Shown: positions 40,652 to 51,447, counted from the stretch's first letter. The stretch is 64,000 bases of DNA from Fictibacillus arsenicus (GCF_001642935.1 NZ_CP016761.1:2480001-2544000), one strand, 5' to 3'. Translations and numbers: made by a program. The notes: generated by a model from the letters alone, not told the origin.

Positions 40652-41782
40652 TTACATAAACGTAAAAGGCTCTGTTTGAATAGTGGATTCTATAACGGCT
40701 GTATCGTACTTTCTCTCTGAAAGTTCCTTTTCAAGCATGTTTTTGAGTTTCCTTTTCATTATTTCTTCAATATGATGACCTGCATCAATTATGGTCAGAC
40801 CCTCTGCTTGAGCATCATGAGCGTTATGGTAGTATATATCCCCAGTCACTAAAACATCTGCTCCTTTTCTGACAGCAGGATAAATGTATTTATTGCCATC
40901 TCCGCCAACAACCGCGACTTTTTTTATAAGGTGATTGTGCCCTTTAATCACCCGAACGCACGAGATTCCAAAAACATGTTTAACATGCTGAACAAATTCT
41001 TCAATACTCATCTCTTTATTCAGCTTTCCGATCTTTCCAATTCCAAGTTCGTTTCCTTTGTTAAGCAGAGGATAAAGATCAAAAGCTACTTCTTCGTATG
41101 GGTGAGCTTTTTTCATTGCTGATAAAACTGCATTCTGGATAGAAACCGGAAAAACAGATTCGATTTTCACTTCTTCTGTTCGCTCTAGTTTTCCTTGCTC
41201 TCCAACGTATGGATTCGTCCCTTCTAGCGGTGTAAATGTCCCCCATCCGCTTGATGAAAAGCTACAATGACTATAGTTTCCGATATGGCCGGCACCCGCA
41301 TCGCCCAGAGCTTGTCTCACAGCTTCTTCATGCGAAGATGGGACAAAAACGGAAAGCTTAACAAGCTGTTCCTCATATGTAGGTGCTAACACCTCAGTTT
41401 GACTAAGTTCTAATCGCTCTGAGAGCCATTCGTTGACTCCTGAAGCCGTTACATCGAGGTTCGTATGAGCAGCATAAACTGTAATATCGTTCTTGATCAG
41501 CTTTTCAATAACTCTTCCTTTTGAAGTACTGGTATCAATTTTCTTTAATGCCCGATACAGCAGGGGGTGATGAGCTATAATCAGATCTACTTCATTTTCA
41601 ATTGCTTCATCTACAACATTCTCAAGAACATCCAGGGCTATCATTACTTTTTTGACCGGACGGTTTAATGACCCAATTTGCAATCCGATTGGGTCACCTT
41701 CGACTGCCAGCTTTTTAGGTGCGAAGCTTTCTAAAAGTGAAATAACAAACTGTCCGTTTGCTGCTTTGCTCAATCGATCCAC
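40652..41782 (-). CDS. yqfO: Nif3-like dinuclear metal protein (YqfO)
   Basis: A 376-residue Nif3/GTP-cyclohydrolase I type 2-like protein. Metal ligands are visible in IIAHHPLLYRALK, AAHTNLDV, and C-terminal DAGHHIEE. About 130 residues (VFVPSSHEEAVRQALGDAGAGHIGNYSHCSF... to PYEEVAFDLYPL) are an inserted PII/CutA-like domain, which lengthens Bacillus members compared with E. coli YbgI. Function is unclear. It overlaps trmK by 13 bases and is probably translated with it. Confidence 0.93.
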   Translation of the reverse strand: MDRLSKAANGQFVISLLESFAPKKLAVEGDPIGLQIGSLNRPVKKVMIALDVLENVVDEAIENEVDLIIAHHPLLYRALKKIDTSTSKGRVIEKLIKNDITVYAAHTNLDVTASGVNEWLSERLELSQTEVLAPTYEEQLVKLSVFVPSSHEEAVRQALGDAGAGHIGNYSHCSFSSSGWGTFTPLEGTNPYVGEQGKLERTEEVKIESVFPVSIQNAVLSAMKKAHPYEEVAFDLYPLLNKGNELGIGKIGKLNKEMSIEEFVQHVKHVFGISCVRVIKGHNHLIKKVAVVGGDGNKYIYPAVRKGADVLVTGDIYYHNAHDAQAEGLTIIDAGHHIEEIMKRKLKNMLEKELSERKYDTAVIESTIQTEPFTFM

Positions 41783-42474
41783 TCCTCTGCAAGATTAATA
41801 TTGTCTAAAAGTTCTTTTCTTTTTGTTTCAGCAGCTGTCCCTTGGCTTTTTTCCATTTGAGACAAAATTGCCTTCCATTGCTTGACTTCCCCAGCCCATT
41901 TTTCCTTAAACGCTTCATTTTGAACTTTTAATAAGAATGGGCCAAATAGCAGTTCCGCTTCGATATTATTATTTGAATAAGGGTATTCACCAGACCGATC
42001 TGCAACGAGAATTTCATAAATTTTACCATCTTCTTTTATTATTTCTTCAGCAGAAAGTATCCAATTTTCTTTTAAAAGCCACTTTCTTACTGTTTTAGCT
42101 CCTACGTTTGGCTGCAGAACTAATCGTTTTGTATTCCCTAGTTTACCCTTGCCTTTCTCGAGGATTGAAGTAATAAGAGATCCGCCCATGCCGCAAATTG
42201 TTACAACTTCTGCTTCATTTTCTTTAAGAACGGAAAGTCCATCCCCTTTTCTTACTTCAATAATATCGGATAATCCATCTAGTACTACTTGCTCTTTTGC
42301 TGATAAATATGGACCTTCTGTAATCTCGCCCGCAATTCCTTTTTTGATTTTTTTGTTCAGACCTAAATAACAAGGCAGGTAGGCGTGATCTGATCCGATA
42401 TCAGCAAGTACTGACCCCTGCAATACATAATTTGAGACTTTCTCAAGCCTTTGAGATAGTTTTTCAGAATTCAT
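41770..42474 (-). CDS. trmK: tRNA (adenine(22)-N1)-methyltransferase
   Basis: A 234-residue class I SAM methyltransferase: SAM motif VLADIGSDHAYLPCYL (about 22-37), IEVRKGDGLSVL, and VTICGMGGSLI, with a helical C-terminal region. It methylates A22 of class II tRNAs such as tRNA-Ser. Position before yqfO and beside cccA/sigA matches B. subtilis yqfN (trmK). Confidence 0.94.
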   Translation of the reverse strand: MNSEKLSQRLEKVSNYVLQGSVLADIGSDHAYLPCYLGLNKKIKKGIAGEITEGPYLSAKEQVVLDGLSDIIEVRKGDGLSVLKENEAEVVTICGMGGSLITSILEKGKGKLGNTKRLVLQPNVGAKTVRKWLLKENWILSAEEIIKEDGKIYEILVADRSGEYPYSNNNIEAELLFGPFLLKVQNEAFKEKWAGEVKQWKAILSQMEKSQGTAAETKRKELLDNINLAEEWID

Positions 42475-42548
42475 ATTTTATCACCGCTTTAATTTTCGAT
42501 AGTATAGTATTTGTCTTCCTCAGTATTTATTGCAAAGCTGAATGAAAA

Positions 42549-42580
42549 AAAGCTTCTTGTCCAAAAAACAAGAAGCTCTT
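42549..42580 (-). terminator. Terminator of cccA
   Basis: AGCTTCTTGT and ACAAGAAGCT form a 10-bp stem around CCAAAAA; A/T runs on both sides could make it bidirectional. It lies just after the cccA stop codon. Confidence 0.88.
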
Positions 42581-42587
42581 TTTTATT

Positions 42588-42932
42588 TTATTTTTTTTCT
42601 GCGAGCCATTTCACTACTATTTTAGCTTCTTCACCCTTAACAACACCAGCAGGCATTCCACCAGGCTTACCATTTTTTACGATATCGGCAATCTCTTCTT
42701 CTGAGTATTTTCCGCCAATTTTATCAAGTGCCGGACCCGATGCGCCTTCAAGATTTTGCCCGTGGCATGAAGCACAGTTCTGTTTGAAAATAGCTTCAGG
42801 ATCCATAGCAGCCTTTTCTTTATCCTGGCTTGCTTGATGGATCTTGTTGATACCATATCCGCCCATTGTTAGCATAAGAACAATTCCAATAACTCCTATA
42901 ATGGCAAAAGGAATGAGTGGATTACGTTTCAT
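42588..42932 (-). CDS. cccA: Membrane-anchored cytochrome c550
   Basis: A 114-residue protein with one N-terminal membrane anchor ([21 protein letters not shown]) and a small class I cytochrome c domain: heme motif CASCHG and axial Met in GGMPAG. It carries electrons on the outer face of the membrane toward cytochrome oxidase. AAGGAGGA precedes the ATG. B. subtilis cccA also lies between trmK and sigA. Confidence 0.95.
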   Translation of the reverse strand: MKRNPLIPFAIIGVIGIVLMLTMGGYGINKIHQASQDKEKAAMDPEAIFKQNCASCHGQNLEGASGPALDKIGGKYSEEEIADIVKNGKPGGMPAGVVKGEEAKIVVKWLAEKK

Positions 42933-43103
42933 TCAAATTCCTCCTTCTTCTGTACAGCACATTTGTTGTTTGTCTTCAAAACTTACTATGTATTGGTTAA
43001 CAATCCATAACCTATTGTACTTTAAAAGCGTTTACTTGGGAAGGGCAAACTATATTTTTCCCAGTTTTGTCACAAGATATTACAGAATTTATAAAGATAA
43101 TAA

Positions 43104-43135
43104 AGTAAAAAATAGCCACACTACTGGTGGCTATT
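43104..43135 (-). terminator. Terminator of the acyl-CoA ligase gene
   Basis: AATAGCCAC and GTGGCTATT form a stem around ACTACTG, followed on the minus strand by T6. The stop codon of the gene lies within it. Confidence 0.9.
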
Positions 43136-44747
43136 CATGGGTTACAGATAGAGCCTCTAATGCTTGTTCTCTAAGTTTGTATTTTTGTATTTTCCCTGAA
43201 GCTGTCATCGGATACTCATTAACAAATAAAAAGTATTCAGGTATCTTAAAATTAGCTATTTGGCCTTTGCAATAATTTTTCAGTTCATCAGATGATAGTG
43301 ATTGCCCTTCTTTTAACTGTATACAAGCAGCTACTTTTTCACCAAACTTTTTATCGGGCACTCCAATTACTTGCACATCTAAGATTGCAGGGTGAGAATA
43401 AAGAAACTCTTCAACTTCCCTTGGATAGACATTTTCTCCACCACGGATAATCATGTCTTTTAAGCGCCCGGTTATTCTGTAATAGCCATCTTCATCTACA
43501 GTGGCTAAATCCCCCGTATGCAGCCATCCATCACTGTCTATAGCTTCTTTCGTCGCTTCAGGCATTTTGTAATACCCTTTCATAACGTGATAGCCTCTTG
43601 TGCAAAGCTCTCCTTGTTCACCTGCTTTTACTTCATCGTTAGTTACCGGATTAACGATTTTTGCTTCTACCTGTGTATGCTTCTTACCTACAGTTTCTAC
43701 TCTTCGTTCGATTGGATCATCAGTTCTTGTTTGTGTGATAACAGGAGAAGATTCAGTTTGACCATAAGCAATTGTTATCTCACTCATACCCATTTTATCG
43801 ATCACTTTCTTCATCACTTCAATCGGACAAGGCGATCCTGCCATTATTCCAGTTCTAAGTGTACTAAGATTAAAAGTGTCGAAGTCAGGGAGATTAAGCT
43901 CTGCTATGAACATCGTAGGAACACCGTGCAAACCTGTACATTTTTCTATTTCTACAGTCTCTAAAACTTCTTTAGGATCAAATTGGACGATTGGAACCAT
44001 CGTCGCACCAACGGAAACAGCTGCCATCGTTCCAAGAACACATCCAAAACAATGGAAGAACGGAACAGGTATACATAATCTGTCAGCATTTGTTAAATTC
44101 ATGCTCTCTGCAATCTGGCGCGCGTTGTTCACAATGTTATAATGCGTAAGCATCACACCTTTAGGAAACCCTGTTGTTCCAGAGGTATATTGCATATTTA
44201 TAACATCATTAAAGTGAAGAGAGTCCTCTCTTTCCTGAAGCTCTTCATCAGAGATAACGTCACCTGCTGCTAACATTTCCTGAAACGTATCGTAAGTTGA
44301 AGAATGAATATTATCGATTTGGACAAAATGTTTCAATTCCGGAAACTCTTTCATTCTTTCCTTAACAGAGTCAACCATTTTTCTGTAAGAAGTTGATCGA
44401 AATTCTTCTATGAAAAATAAAGCTTTTGTGTCAGATTGTTTAAGCAGATAGTCCAGTTCTGCACTTTGATAATTTGTGTTCACCGTTACCAAAACAGCTC
44501 CAGCCCTTGCAGAACCAAATTGCAGAAGCAGCCATTCAGGAACATTTGTAGCCCACACAGCAATATGATCGCCTTTTTTGATTCCCATAGCCATTAAGCC
44601 TTTTGCAACTTTAGATGTAAGTTCATAAAATTCCTGATAGGTATAGCGAATTCCAAGTTTACTGTAAACAATGGCTTCTTGGGCCTTGTTCTTCTGCGCC
44701 TGTTTCTTTAAACACTCTCCAACAGTTACTTTCATTAATTCAGCCAT
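43131..44747 (-). CDS. AMP-dependent fatty acyl-CoA ligase
   Basis: A 538-residue adenylate-forming enzyme: P-loop-like YTSGTTGFPKG, VPFFHCFG, AYGQTESSP, DGWLHTGDL, YYRITGRLKDMIIRGGENVYP and the C-terminal catalytic Lys in TASGKIQKYKLR. It activates a fatty or other carboxylic acid to its CoA ester. It lies 30 bases after an acyl-CoA dehydrogenase gene on the same strand, so the pair probably feeds acid degradation. It is inserted between cccA and sigA relative to B. subtilis. Confidence 0.93.
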   Translation of the reverse strand: MAELMKVTVGECLKKQAQKNKAQEAIVYSKLGIRYTYQEFYELTSKVAKGLMAMGIKKGDHIAVWATNVPEWLLLQFGSARAGAVLVTVNTNYQSAELDYLLKQSDTKALFFIEEFRSTSYRKMVDSVKERMKEFPELKHFVQIDNIHSSTYDTFQEMLAAGDVISDEELQEREDSLHFNDVINMQYTSGTTGFPKGVMLTHYNIVNNARQIAESMNLTNADRLCIPVPFFHCFGCVLGTMAAVSVGATMVPIVQFDPKEVLETVEIEKCTGLHGVPTMFIAELNLPDFDTFNLSTLRTGIMAGSPCPIEVMKKVIDKMGMSEITIAYGQTESSPVITQTRTDDPIERRVETVGKKHTQVEAKIVNPVTNDEVKAGEQGELCTRGYHVMKGYYKMPEATKEAIDSDGWLHTGDLATVDEDGYYRITGRLKDMIIRGGENVYPREVEEFLYSHPAILDVQVIGVPDKKFGEKVAACIQLKEGQSLSSDELKNYCKGQIANFKIPEYFLFVNEYPMTASGKIQKYKLREQALEALSVTHE

Positions 44748-44777
44748 AATTCACCCCATCATATATTATTATGAAAA

Positions 44778-45917
44778 TCAGCAGCCAATCTCTCTAGCGA
44801 TTACGATACGCTGAACCTCAGATGTTCCTTCTCCGATCTCAAGAAGCTTAGCATCTCTGAAGTACCGTTCAACATGATAATCTCTCATATATCCATTTCC
44901 GCCATGAATTTGTACGGATTCGGAACAAATTTGCATACAGGCTTCAGAAGCATATAATTTTGCCATAGACGCTTCTTTTGAAAACTTCTTTCCTTGGTCT
45001 TTCAGCCATGCAGCTTTATACACCATCATTCTTGCCAGTTCAATTTTCATAGCCATATCTGCAAGCTTGAATTGAATCGCCTGAAACTTTGAGATCGATC
45101 TTCCAAACTGCTTGCGTTCCTTTGCATATGCCAGCGCCTTCTCATAGGCAGCTTGAGCGATTCCTACCGCCATAGCACCAATCCCTATTCTTCCCCCATC
45201 AAGAGTTACCAGGAACTGTTTAAACCCATCTCCGCGCTTCCCTAACATATTTCCTTCAGGAACTCTTACATCTTCCATAAAAAGTTCGGTTGTGTTTGAA
45301 GAATGAAGTCCCATTTTTTCGTAGTTGTCTATTACTTTAAAGCCTTTTGCATCCGTAGGAACGATAATCGCAGAGATTTCTTTATCACTGCCATTTCTAT
45401 TAGTGATTGCTGTTAAAGCCAAATGTTTTGCATAACTTGCATTCGTTATATAGCACTTGCTTCCGTTAATTACCCAGTCCCCATTTTCCAAGACAGCTGT
45501 AGTTTCAGTACCTCCTGCATCAGATCCTGCGTTTGGCTCTGTCAGTCCGAATGCGCCGAACGATTCACCAGTACAAATTGGGGTTAAATATTTTTCCTTT
45601 TGTTCATGTGTACCAAATAAATTTAATGGTGCTCCCCCTAAAGAAACATGTGCAGAATATGTAATACCAGTAGAACCGCAAGCACGGCTTAATTCTTCAA
45701 CGGCGATCGCAAAACTAATTGTATCAGCTCCGCCTCCCCCATACTCCTCCGGAAAAGGAAGTCCCATCATACCAAGCTTAGAAAGTTTTTGAAAAATCTC
45801 TACTGGGAACTCTTTATTTTTGTCCCTTGCTTCTGCACCCGGTGCTACCACTTCGTCAGCAAATTCCCTCATCATTTTCTGAATCATCAATTGCTCTTCT
45901 GTTAAAGTAAAATTCAT
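44778..45917 (-). CDS. Acyl-CoA dehydrogenase
   Basis: A 379-residue flavoenzyme of the short/branched-chain acyl-CoA dehydrogenase type. Motifs are [31 protein letters not shown], the [19 protein letters not shown] stretch, [40 protein letters not shown] with catalytic Glu in IGEGTSEVQ region. It introduces the alpha-beta double bond, passing electrons to ETF. The ATG at 45917 gives the usual family length; the longer frame is unsupported. First of two genes with the acyl-CoA ligase. Confidence 0.94.
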   Translation of the reverse strand: MNFTLTEEQLMIQKMMREFADEVVAPGAEARDKNKEFPVEIFQKLSKLGMMGLPFPEEYGGGGADTISFAIAVEELSRACGSTGITYSAHVSLGGAPLNLFGTHEQKEKYLTPICTGESFGAFGLTEPNAGSDAGGTETTAVLENGDWVINGSKCYITNASYAKHLALTAITNRNGSDKEISAIIVPTDAKGFKVIDNYEKMGLHSSNTTELFMEDVRVPEGNMLGKRGDGFKQFLVTLDGGRIGIGAMAVGIAQAAYEKALAYAKERKQFGRSISKFQAIQFKLADMAMKIELARMMVYKAAWLKDQGKKFSKEASMAKLYASEACMQICSESVQIHGGNGYMRDYHVERYFRDAKLLEIGEGTSEVQRIVIAREIGC

Positions 45918-46140
45918 GGTTGTATCCCACCCTTTTAAGATTAATTTACCCTCTATTGTATACGCTTTCATATTTATTATAGATATAAAGGCTGAATTTT
46001 TACAAGATTTAAACGATTTTAAATTTAATAATGAGCAGAATACATAAGGAAATGTTAGTAATAGCGAGCAAACTAAAGCAATAATTGAGATTTTGGGATG
46101 TTTGCATTGAGGTGGAATAATCAGTAAAATAAAATCAAAT

Positions 46141-46167
46141 AAAAAAGCCTGCCAAAAATGGCAAGCT
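46141..46167 (-). terminator. Terminator of sigA
   Basis: AGCCTGCCA and TGGCAAGCT pair (one mismatch) around an A-rich loop, followed by T6 on the minus strand. Confidence 0.88.
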
Positions 46168-46169
46168 TT

Positions 46170-47300
46170 CTATTCTAGAAAATCTTTTAAACGTTTGCTT
46201 CTGCTTGGATGACGCAGCTTACGAAGTGCTTTTGCTTCGATCTGACGGATACGCTCACGCGTAACTCCGAACACTTTACCTACTTCTTCCAGAGTGCGTG
46301 TGCGTCCATCATCTAAGCCAAAACGTAGTCTTAGAACGTTTTCTTCACGGTCTGTAAGAGTGTCTAGAACATCCTCTAGCTGTTCTTTCAGTAACTCATA
46401 CGCCGCTGCTTCTGATGGGGCAAGTGCATCCTGATCTTCAATAAAATCACCTAAGTGGGAGTCATCTTCTTCACCAATTGGTGTTTCTAATGAAACTGGC
46501 TCTTGTGCGATCTTTAAGATTTCACGGACTTTTTCTGGCGTAAGCTCCATTTCTGCCCCAATTTCTTCAGGAGAAGGTTCCCGGCCTAAGTCTTGGAGAA
46601 GCTGGCGCTGAACACGAATCAATTTGTTGATTGTCTCAACCATATGAACCGGAATACGAATAGTACGAGCTTGGTCAGCTATTGCACGTGTGATAGCCTG
46701 TCTTATCCACCATGTTGCATACGTACTGAATTTAAATCCTTTATCATAATCGAATTTTTCAACGGCTTTGATTAATCCCATGTTTCCTTCTTGGATCAGG
46801 TCCAGGAACAGCATTCCGCGTCCGACATAACGTTTTGCGATACTTACAACAAGTCGCAAATTTGCTTCTGCCAAACGGCGTTTTGCTTCTTCATCGCCAT
46901 TTTCAATTCTTTTCGCGAGTTCAATCTCTTCATCTGCAGAAAGCAGGTCAACCCGGCCGATTTCTTTTAGATACATACGTACTGGGTCATTGATTTTGAC
47001 ACCTGGAGGAACACTTAGATCATTTAAATCAAATTCTTCCTCATCTTTTTCCATTTCGAACTTTGGATCATCTTCATCATCTGAATCTTCTGATGCTTCT
47101 GCTACCTCAACACCTTGTTCTTCAAGATAATGATAGAATTCATCCATTTGATCTGAATCTTGTTCAAATGGAGCAAGTTTGCCTGTGATTTCTGTATATG
47201 TCAGCCGACCTCGCTTCTTACCGGCTTCTACTAATTGTTCTTTAACTTGATCGATGGTTAATTCGCCTTCCGTCCCTTGACGGTTTGGTTTCTCAGCCAT
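46170..47300 (-). CDS. sigA: RNA polymerase primary sigma factor SigA
   Basis: A 376-residue sigma-70. Region 1.1 (about 12-75) is followed by an acidic stretch, region 1.2 [13 protein letters not shown], region 2 with [63 protein letters not shown]-type core (cited in parts), and region 4 [23 protein letters not shown]. The start at 47300 has GGAAGGAGGGG; it follows dnaG by 42 bases in the conserved macromolecular synthesis operon. Confidence 0.97.
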   Translation of the reverse strand: MAEKPNRQGTEGELTIDQVKEQLVEAGKKRGRLTYTEITGKLAPFEQDSDQMDEFYHYLEEQGVEVAEASEDSDDEDDPKFEMEKDEEEFDLNDLSVPPGVKINDPVRMYLKEIGRVDLLSADEEIELAKRIENGDEEAKRRLAEANLRLVVSIAKRYVGRGMLFLDLIQEGNMGLIKAVEKFDYDKGFKFSTYATWWIRQAITRAIADQARTIRIPVHMVETINKLIRVQRQLLQDLGREPSPEEIGAEMELTPEKVREILKIAQEPVSLETPIGEEDDSHLGDFIEDQDALAPSEAAAYELLKEQLEDVLDTLTDREENVLRLRFGLDDGRTRTLEEVGKVFGVTRERIRQIEAKALRKLRHPSRSKRLKDFLE

Positions 47301-47342
47301 TCGATCCCCTCCTTCCAAAACTTCAACCATCCTGATTCCCGA

Positions 47343-49151
47343 TTATTTTAGAGATCTTTTCATTCTCATAATTTCTTGGGCAATTTGGGCTGCCAGTTTT
47401 ATTTCATTCCTTCTTATTGCGTCTTCCTGCTGTTTCTCTTTTTCTTGTATTTCCCGCAATAATGGATAGCTAGAAATAATTCGAATATAATCTGCAAGCT
47501 CGACTTCGTTCATTTCTTCACTGATCGTGAGCATTGCTAATTCTGATGCTAGTTTTCTTAATTTGTCATCGTCAATTCGCTGCATGAACAACCCTACATT
47601 GGGTTTATTTCCTTCTTCATAAAAGGCATACAGGTACGCAGCGATTGCATTATGTTCTTCTACATTAAAGCCAGTTTCAAGCTTTTCCTGAATTAAAAAA
47701 GCTGTCTCTTCGCTTTTAAGCATGTGAGCTAGAACAATTCTTTCAGCATTTAAATTTTTGGGCAATAAAGACTTCTGCAAAAGTGTTTGTATTCTAAAAT
47801 TATTATCCCGCTTTTTTGGGCCGTTATCCTTTGACTTTTGCTGCTGCTTGAAAGTCTGTATTTGCTGCTGTTTTAATGCGTCTAATGACAAATTAAACTC
47901 TGAAGCGATCTGACGGAGATAATGATCTCTTTCAACCGCTTTTGGAAGACGGGCTATTTCGTTGATAATCTCTTCGATATAGATCATCCGTTCTCCTTCA
48001 TCACGAAGGTTTTTACCGCGTCTATAGTATTGTATTTTAAATGCCATTACTGTAAGACTAGCCCCTATTATATCCTTTTGGAATGATTCGCCTCCAAATT
48101 TGGAGATATAGTCATCGGGGTCCATTCCGTCTGGCATCTGCGAAATTTTAACTGTACACCCTTGTTTCGTCAGTATTTCTGATGCACGAAAAGCGGCTTC
48201 AACACCTGCTCTATCTGAATCGTAACAGATTGTGACAGATTGAACATTTCTTCTCAATATTGCAGCATGATCCTCTGTTAATGAAGTACCTAGCGTTGCA
48301 ACGCCATTTGTAACACCAGCTCTGAAAGCGGCAATGGTATCTACATAGCCTTCAAAAACAACAGCATGCTGTTTTTGTCTGATATCTGCTCTGGAGAGAT
48401 TCAAACCGTAGAGGGTTTTACCTTTTTGAAAGATTTTTGATTCTGGGCTGTTTAAGTACTTCGGTTCATCGTTCCCATCTAAAACTCTTCCTCCAAAGGC
48501 AACAACAGTTCCAGTACGATCCCATATCGGGAACATGATCCTGTTTCGAAAACGGTCATAAGGTTTTCCATCTGATTGCCGCTTTCCGATCAAACCCGCT
48601 TTTTCGGCAAGGTTAATATCCAATTCCCGCTTTTGAATAAATTGTGAAGCTGTTTCCCATGAATCAGGAGCAAAGCCTATTTGAAAGCGTTCGATGGACT
48701 CTCTTGTAAACCCTCTGTTTTCCAGATAGTCCAACGCTGGTCTACCCTGCTTTGTATGGAGAAGGCAATGATGGTACAGCTTAGCCAGCAACTCATGAAT
48801 ATCAGCCATTTTTCTTTTTTCGTCAGTACTTTTTAAGGAGTAATTTTGCTGTTGCATTTGAGGCAGTTCGATCGAACTCTTTTTCCCAAGCTGAGTTACG
48901 GCTTCAATGAATGAATATCCTTCGATATTCATTAAAAATGAAAATACATTTCCACCTGCTCCGCATCCGAAACAGTGGTAGATCTGTTTTTCCGGCGATA
49001 CAGAAAATGAAGGTGATTTCTCGCCATGAAATGGGCATAAACCAAAATAATTTCGTCCTTGCTTTTTTAAGGGAACATAATCACTTATTACATCTACAAT
49101 ATCATTTGATGACCTGACTTTTTCTATTAATTCTTCTGGTATGCGTTCCAT
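47343..49151 (-). CDS. dnaG: DNA primase
   Basis: A 602-residue primase that lays RNA primers for replication. The N-terminal zinc finger has CPFHGEKSPSFSVSPEKQ and CFGCGAGG; the TOPRIM region has VFEGYVDTIA and CYDSDRAGVEAAFRA with DPDDY; the C-terminal helicase-binding domain is more divergent (about 450-602). Located upstream of sigA as in Bacillus. Confidence 0.96.
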   Translation of the reverse strand: MERIPEELIEKVRSSNDIVDVISDYVPLKKQGRNYFGLCPFHGEKSPSFSVSPEKQIYHCFGCGAGGNVFSFLMNIEGYSFIEAVTQLGKKSSIELPQMQQQNYSLKSTDEKRKMADIHELLAKLYHHCLLHTKQGRPALDYLENRGFTRESIERFQIGFAPDSWETASQFIQKRELDINLAEKAGLIGKRQSDGKPYDRFRNRIMFPIWDRTGTVVAFGGRVLDGNDEPKYLNSPESKIFQKGKTLYGLNLSRADIRQKQHAVVFEGYVDTIAAFRAGVTNGVATLGTSLTEDHAAILRRNVQSVTICYDSDRAGVEAAFRASEILTKQGCTVKISQMPDGMDPDDYISKFGGESFQKDIIGASLTVMAFKIQYYRRGKNLRDEGERMIYIEEIINEIARLPKAVERDHYLRQIASEFNLSLDALKQQQIQTFKQQQKSKDNGPKKRDNNFRIQTLLQKSLLPKNLNAERIVLAHMLKSEETAFLIQEKLETGFNVEEHNAIAAYLYAFYEEGNKPNVGLFMQRIDDDKLRKLASELAMLTISEEMNEVELADYIRIISSYPLLREIQEKEKQQEDAIRRNEIKLAAQIAQEIMRMKRSLK

Positions 49152-49209
49152 ATTACCACCACAAAATCTCTGTTTCTATTGACACTTGATATATATTCGT
49201 GCCGCAAGT

Positions 49210-49677
49210 CTATTTTCCTTCAACATTCGACAGGATTTCACAAAAAACTGAACCGAATCTTTCTGCATCCTCCTTTGTGAATTTAGCAGGTCCTTTAGAA
49301 TGTTTTCCTGAACGCCTTGCTTTTGCAGACAGATAGCGTTCATGAAGCACTCTTTCCATTTCATTCTCTTGAAAATGTTTCCCTCTAGGGGTGATAACAT
49401 AAACCCCTTTTGGAATGAGCAGACTCGCAAGAGCGTGATCCTGGGTTACCACAATGTCATTACTCTTAGAATGATTATGTATGTACATGTCAACTTCCTC
49501 TGGTCTGGCATCTACAAGAATCCAGCGTCCAGGTTGGTCTGTGTTGCTTGCATGCGCAAATGAAGTCACAAAGATTGGTTCGAATCGATACATTTTTGAA
49601 TATTTATTAATCTCTTCTTTTATCACTACAGGACAAGCATCTGCATCCACGTATATATCCGCTTTGAATTTTTCCAT
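49210..49677 (-). CDS. yqxD: YaiI/YqxD family protein (DUF188)
   Basis: A 155-residue protein with a PIN-like/NYN fold signature: IYVDADACPVVIKEEI at the N-terminus, NDIVVTQDHALASLLIPKGVYVITPRG, and a C-terminal stretch AKARRSGKHSKGPAKFTKEDAERF. Conserved aspartates suggest nuclease-like metal binding, but activity is unproven. It lies upstream of dnaG as yqxD does in B. subtilis. Confidence 0.9.
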   Translation of the reverse strand: MEKFKADIYVDADACPVVIKEEINKYSKMYRFEPIFVTSFAHASNTDQPGRWILVDARPEEVDMYIHNHSKSNDIVVTQDHALASLLIPKGVYVITPRGKHFQENEMERVLHERYLSAKARRSGKHSKGPAKFTKEDAERFGSVFCEILSNVEGK

Positions 49678-49840
49678 ATTTTTATGTTCTACTTTTACAG
49701 TGATTCTCCTTCATTTGCTGGCATTTACATAAAAATTGCATTCTGAACGTATCACTATTTTAGTCAAACTTTTTATTTTTAATCACAATGTAATATTATA
49801 ATAAAAACGGAATGATTTTACCAGTAAAAAGATTGAAATT

Positions 49841-49866
49841 AAAAAAGCGCAGAAATTTGCGCTTTT
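49841..49866 (-). terminator. Terminator of the yqfL gene
   Basis: AAAAGCGCA and TGCGCTTTT form a 9-bp stem, followed by T6 on the minus strand; it touches the stop codon. Confidence 0.88.
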
Positions 49867-50680
49867 ATTTATAAGATTTACCTTGGAAAAGATTGTAAAT
49901 AACGTTAGCTGATTCCTCAACAGCCTTATTTGAAACCTCTACTACTCTGCATCCTATGCGGTCTACAATTTCATTAAAATAAACGAGTTCTTGTTTTATT
50001 CTTTCCATGTTTGCATAGTTTGCTTCTGAATTCAGTCCTAATGCTTTTAAGCGTTCTCTGCGAATATCATTTAACTTTTCCGGAGTGATCTTCAGCCCAA
50101 AACACTTATTTGGTGAAACTTTAAATAATTCTTCAGGCGGTTCCACTTCGGGAACGATAGGTACGTTAGCTACTTTCAAGCGCTTATGTGCAAGGTATTG
50201 AGAGAGCGGTGTTTTTGATGTTCTTGAAACACCAATTAGTACAACATCCGCTTTTAATATTCCCCGCGGATCTCTCCCGTCATCATACTTGACTGCAAAT
50301 TCTATAGCTTCAACTTTTCTGAAGTATTCATCATCCAGTTTATGTACAACTCCAGGTTCATATCTCGGTACCTGGTTAAGCCTGGATTGAAGCTGATTCA
50401 TTATAGGTCCCATAATATCCACTGTTGGTATTCCGTTAGCTGCAGCCTGCTTAGCTACATATTCACTGATTTCGGGAACAACCAAAGTATATGCAATAAT
50501 TCCATTGTGATCCTTTGCTAATGAAATAACTTCATCGATTGTTTCTTTGTCTTCTACGTAGGGAACCCTCTTTATCTCTATTCCATTTGAATTAAATTGG
50601 CTCGCAGCCGCTTTTACAACCAGTTCTGCCGTTTCTCCAACTGAGTCTGAAACGACATATACGATTGGACGTCCTGTCAT
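49865..50680 (-). CDS. yqfL: Pyruvate, phosphate dikinase / PEP synthase regulatory protein
   Basis: A 271-residue DUF299 protein, a bifunctional ADP-dependent kinase/Pi-dependent phosphorylase that switches PPDK off and on. Motifs are [14 protein letters not shown] at the N-terminus, the P-loop-like [18 protein letters not shown] (about 147-164) and the [12 protein letters not shown] stretch. It follows ccpN by 17 bases; in B. subtilis the ccpN-yqfL pair links gluconeogenic gene control. Confidence 0.93.
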   Translation of the reverse strand: MTGRPIVYVVSDSVGETAELVVKAAASQFNSNGIEIKRVPYVEDKETIDEVISLAKDHNGIIAYTLVVPEISEYVAKQAAANGIPTVDIMGPIMNQLQSRLNQVPRYEPGVVHKLDDEYFRKVEAIEFAVKYDDGRDPRGILKADVVLIGVSRTSKTPLSQYLAHKRLKVANVPIVPEVEPPEELFKVSPNKCFGLKITPEKLNDIRRERLKALGLNSEANYANMERIKQELVYFNEIVDRIGCRVVEVSNKAVEESANVIYNLFQGKSYK

Positions 50681-50697
50681 AATGACCTCCCCATTTT

Positions 50698-51357
50698 TTA
50701 AAGTATTTCGTCGTGAGCAAGCTCCACAAAAGCCTTAGTAATATTGGTCTTTGTAATTCTTCCAACTACCTCTAGTCCGCTTTCATTCTGAGAACGTTTA
50801 ACTACCGGAAGCCCGTCAATTTGCTTTTCAATTAGAATGTGGGCAATATCCAGCAGGAAGTCTTCTTTATAACAATACGTGATATTAGGCATTCTTGTCA
50901 TGATAATATTTATAGGAATACTATTTATCTCTTGTTTTCCCATACTTGCCCTCAATAAATCTTTTCGTGAAGCAACTCCTGCAAGATGTCCGTTTTTATT
51001 AATAATGAACAGTGTTCCTACATCTTCTAAGAACATGGTACAGATTGCTTCGTATACTGTTGCAGAGTCCTGTACGACTACTGGCATAGAAGTAAATTCA
51101 GCTACTTTAATTTTCTTCACTTTTTCTGTCAGTAACTGTGAACCTGTTTTGCCCGTATAAAAATAGCCCACTCTCGGTCTGGCATCCAAATAACCTGCCA
51201 TCGTTAAAATTGCAAGATCTGGTCGAAGTGTCGCCCGGGTTAAATCAAGCTGGTCAGCAATTTGTTCTCCCGTTATAGGTCCGTGATCCTTGACGATCTC
51301 AATAATCTTCTGCTGCCTTTTGTTTAGTTCGATTTTGTACACCACCTTTTGCTGCAT
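50698..51357 (-). CDS. ccpN: Transcriptional repressor CcpN (HTH-CBS)
   Basis: A 219-residue repressor of gluconeogenic genes: N-terminal winged helix ([57 protein letters not shown]) and two CBS domains ([40 protein letters not shown]...VVGRITKTN). B. subtilis CcpN senses ATP/ADP. The first ATG lacks a clear ribosome binding site; AAAGGTGG sits inside codons 3-6, so a slightly later or weakly initiated start is possible. Confidence 0.92.
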   Translation of the reverse strand: MQQKVVYKIELNKRQQKIIEIVKDHGPITGEQIADQLDLTRATLRPDLAILTMAGYLDARPRVGYFYTGKTGSQLLTEKVKKIKVAEFTSMPVVVQDSATVYEAICTMFLEDVGTLFIINKNGHLAGVASRKDLLRASMGKQEINSIPINIIMTRMPNITYCYKEDFLLDIAHILIEKQIDGLPVVKRSQNESGLEVVGRITKTNITKAFVELAHDEIL

Positions 51358-51412
51358 CCAATGTGTTATACTTATTTTTCATTATTATAACTCATTAAGT
51401 GGAAAATGCGAA

Positions 51413-51442
51413 CAAAAAAACTGTAAAGATAGTCTTCACAGT
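51413..51442 (-). terminator. Terminator of recO
   Basis: AACTGTGAAGA and TCTTTACAGTT pair with one mismatch, followed by T7 on the minus strand. Confidence 0.88.
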
Positions 51443-51447
51443 TGAAT

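Noticed and set aside
43518-43964. Plus-strand open frame of 148 codons
   Set aside because: Antisense to the acyl-CoA ligase; Phe/Ser/Tyr-rich shadow translation.
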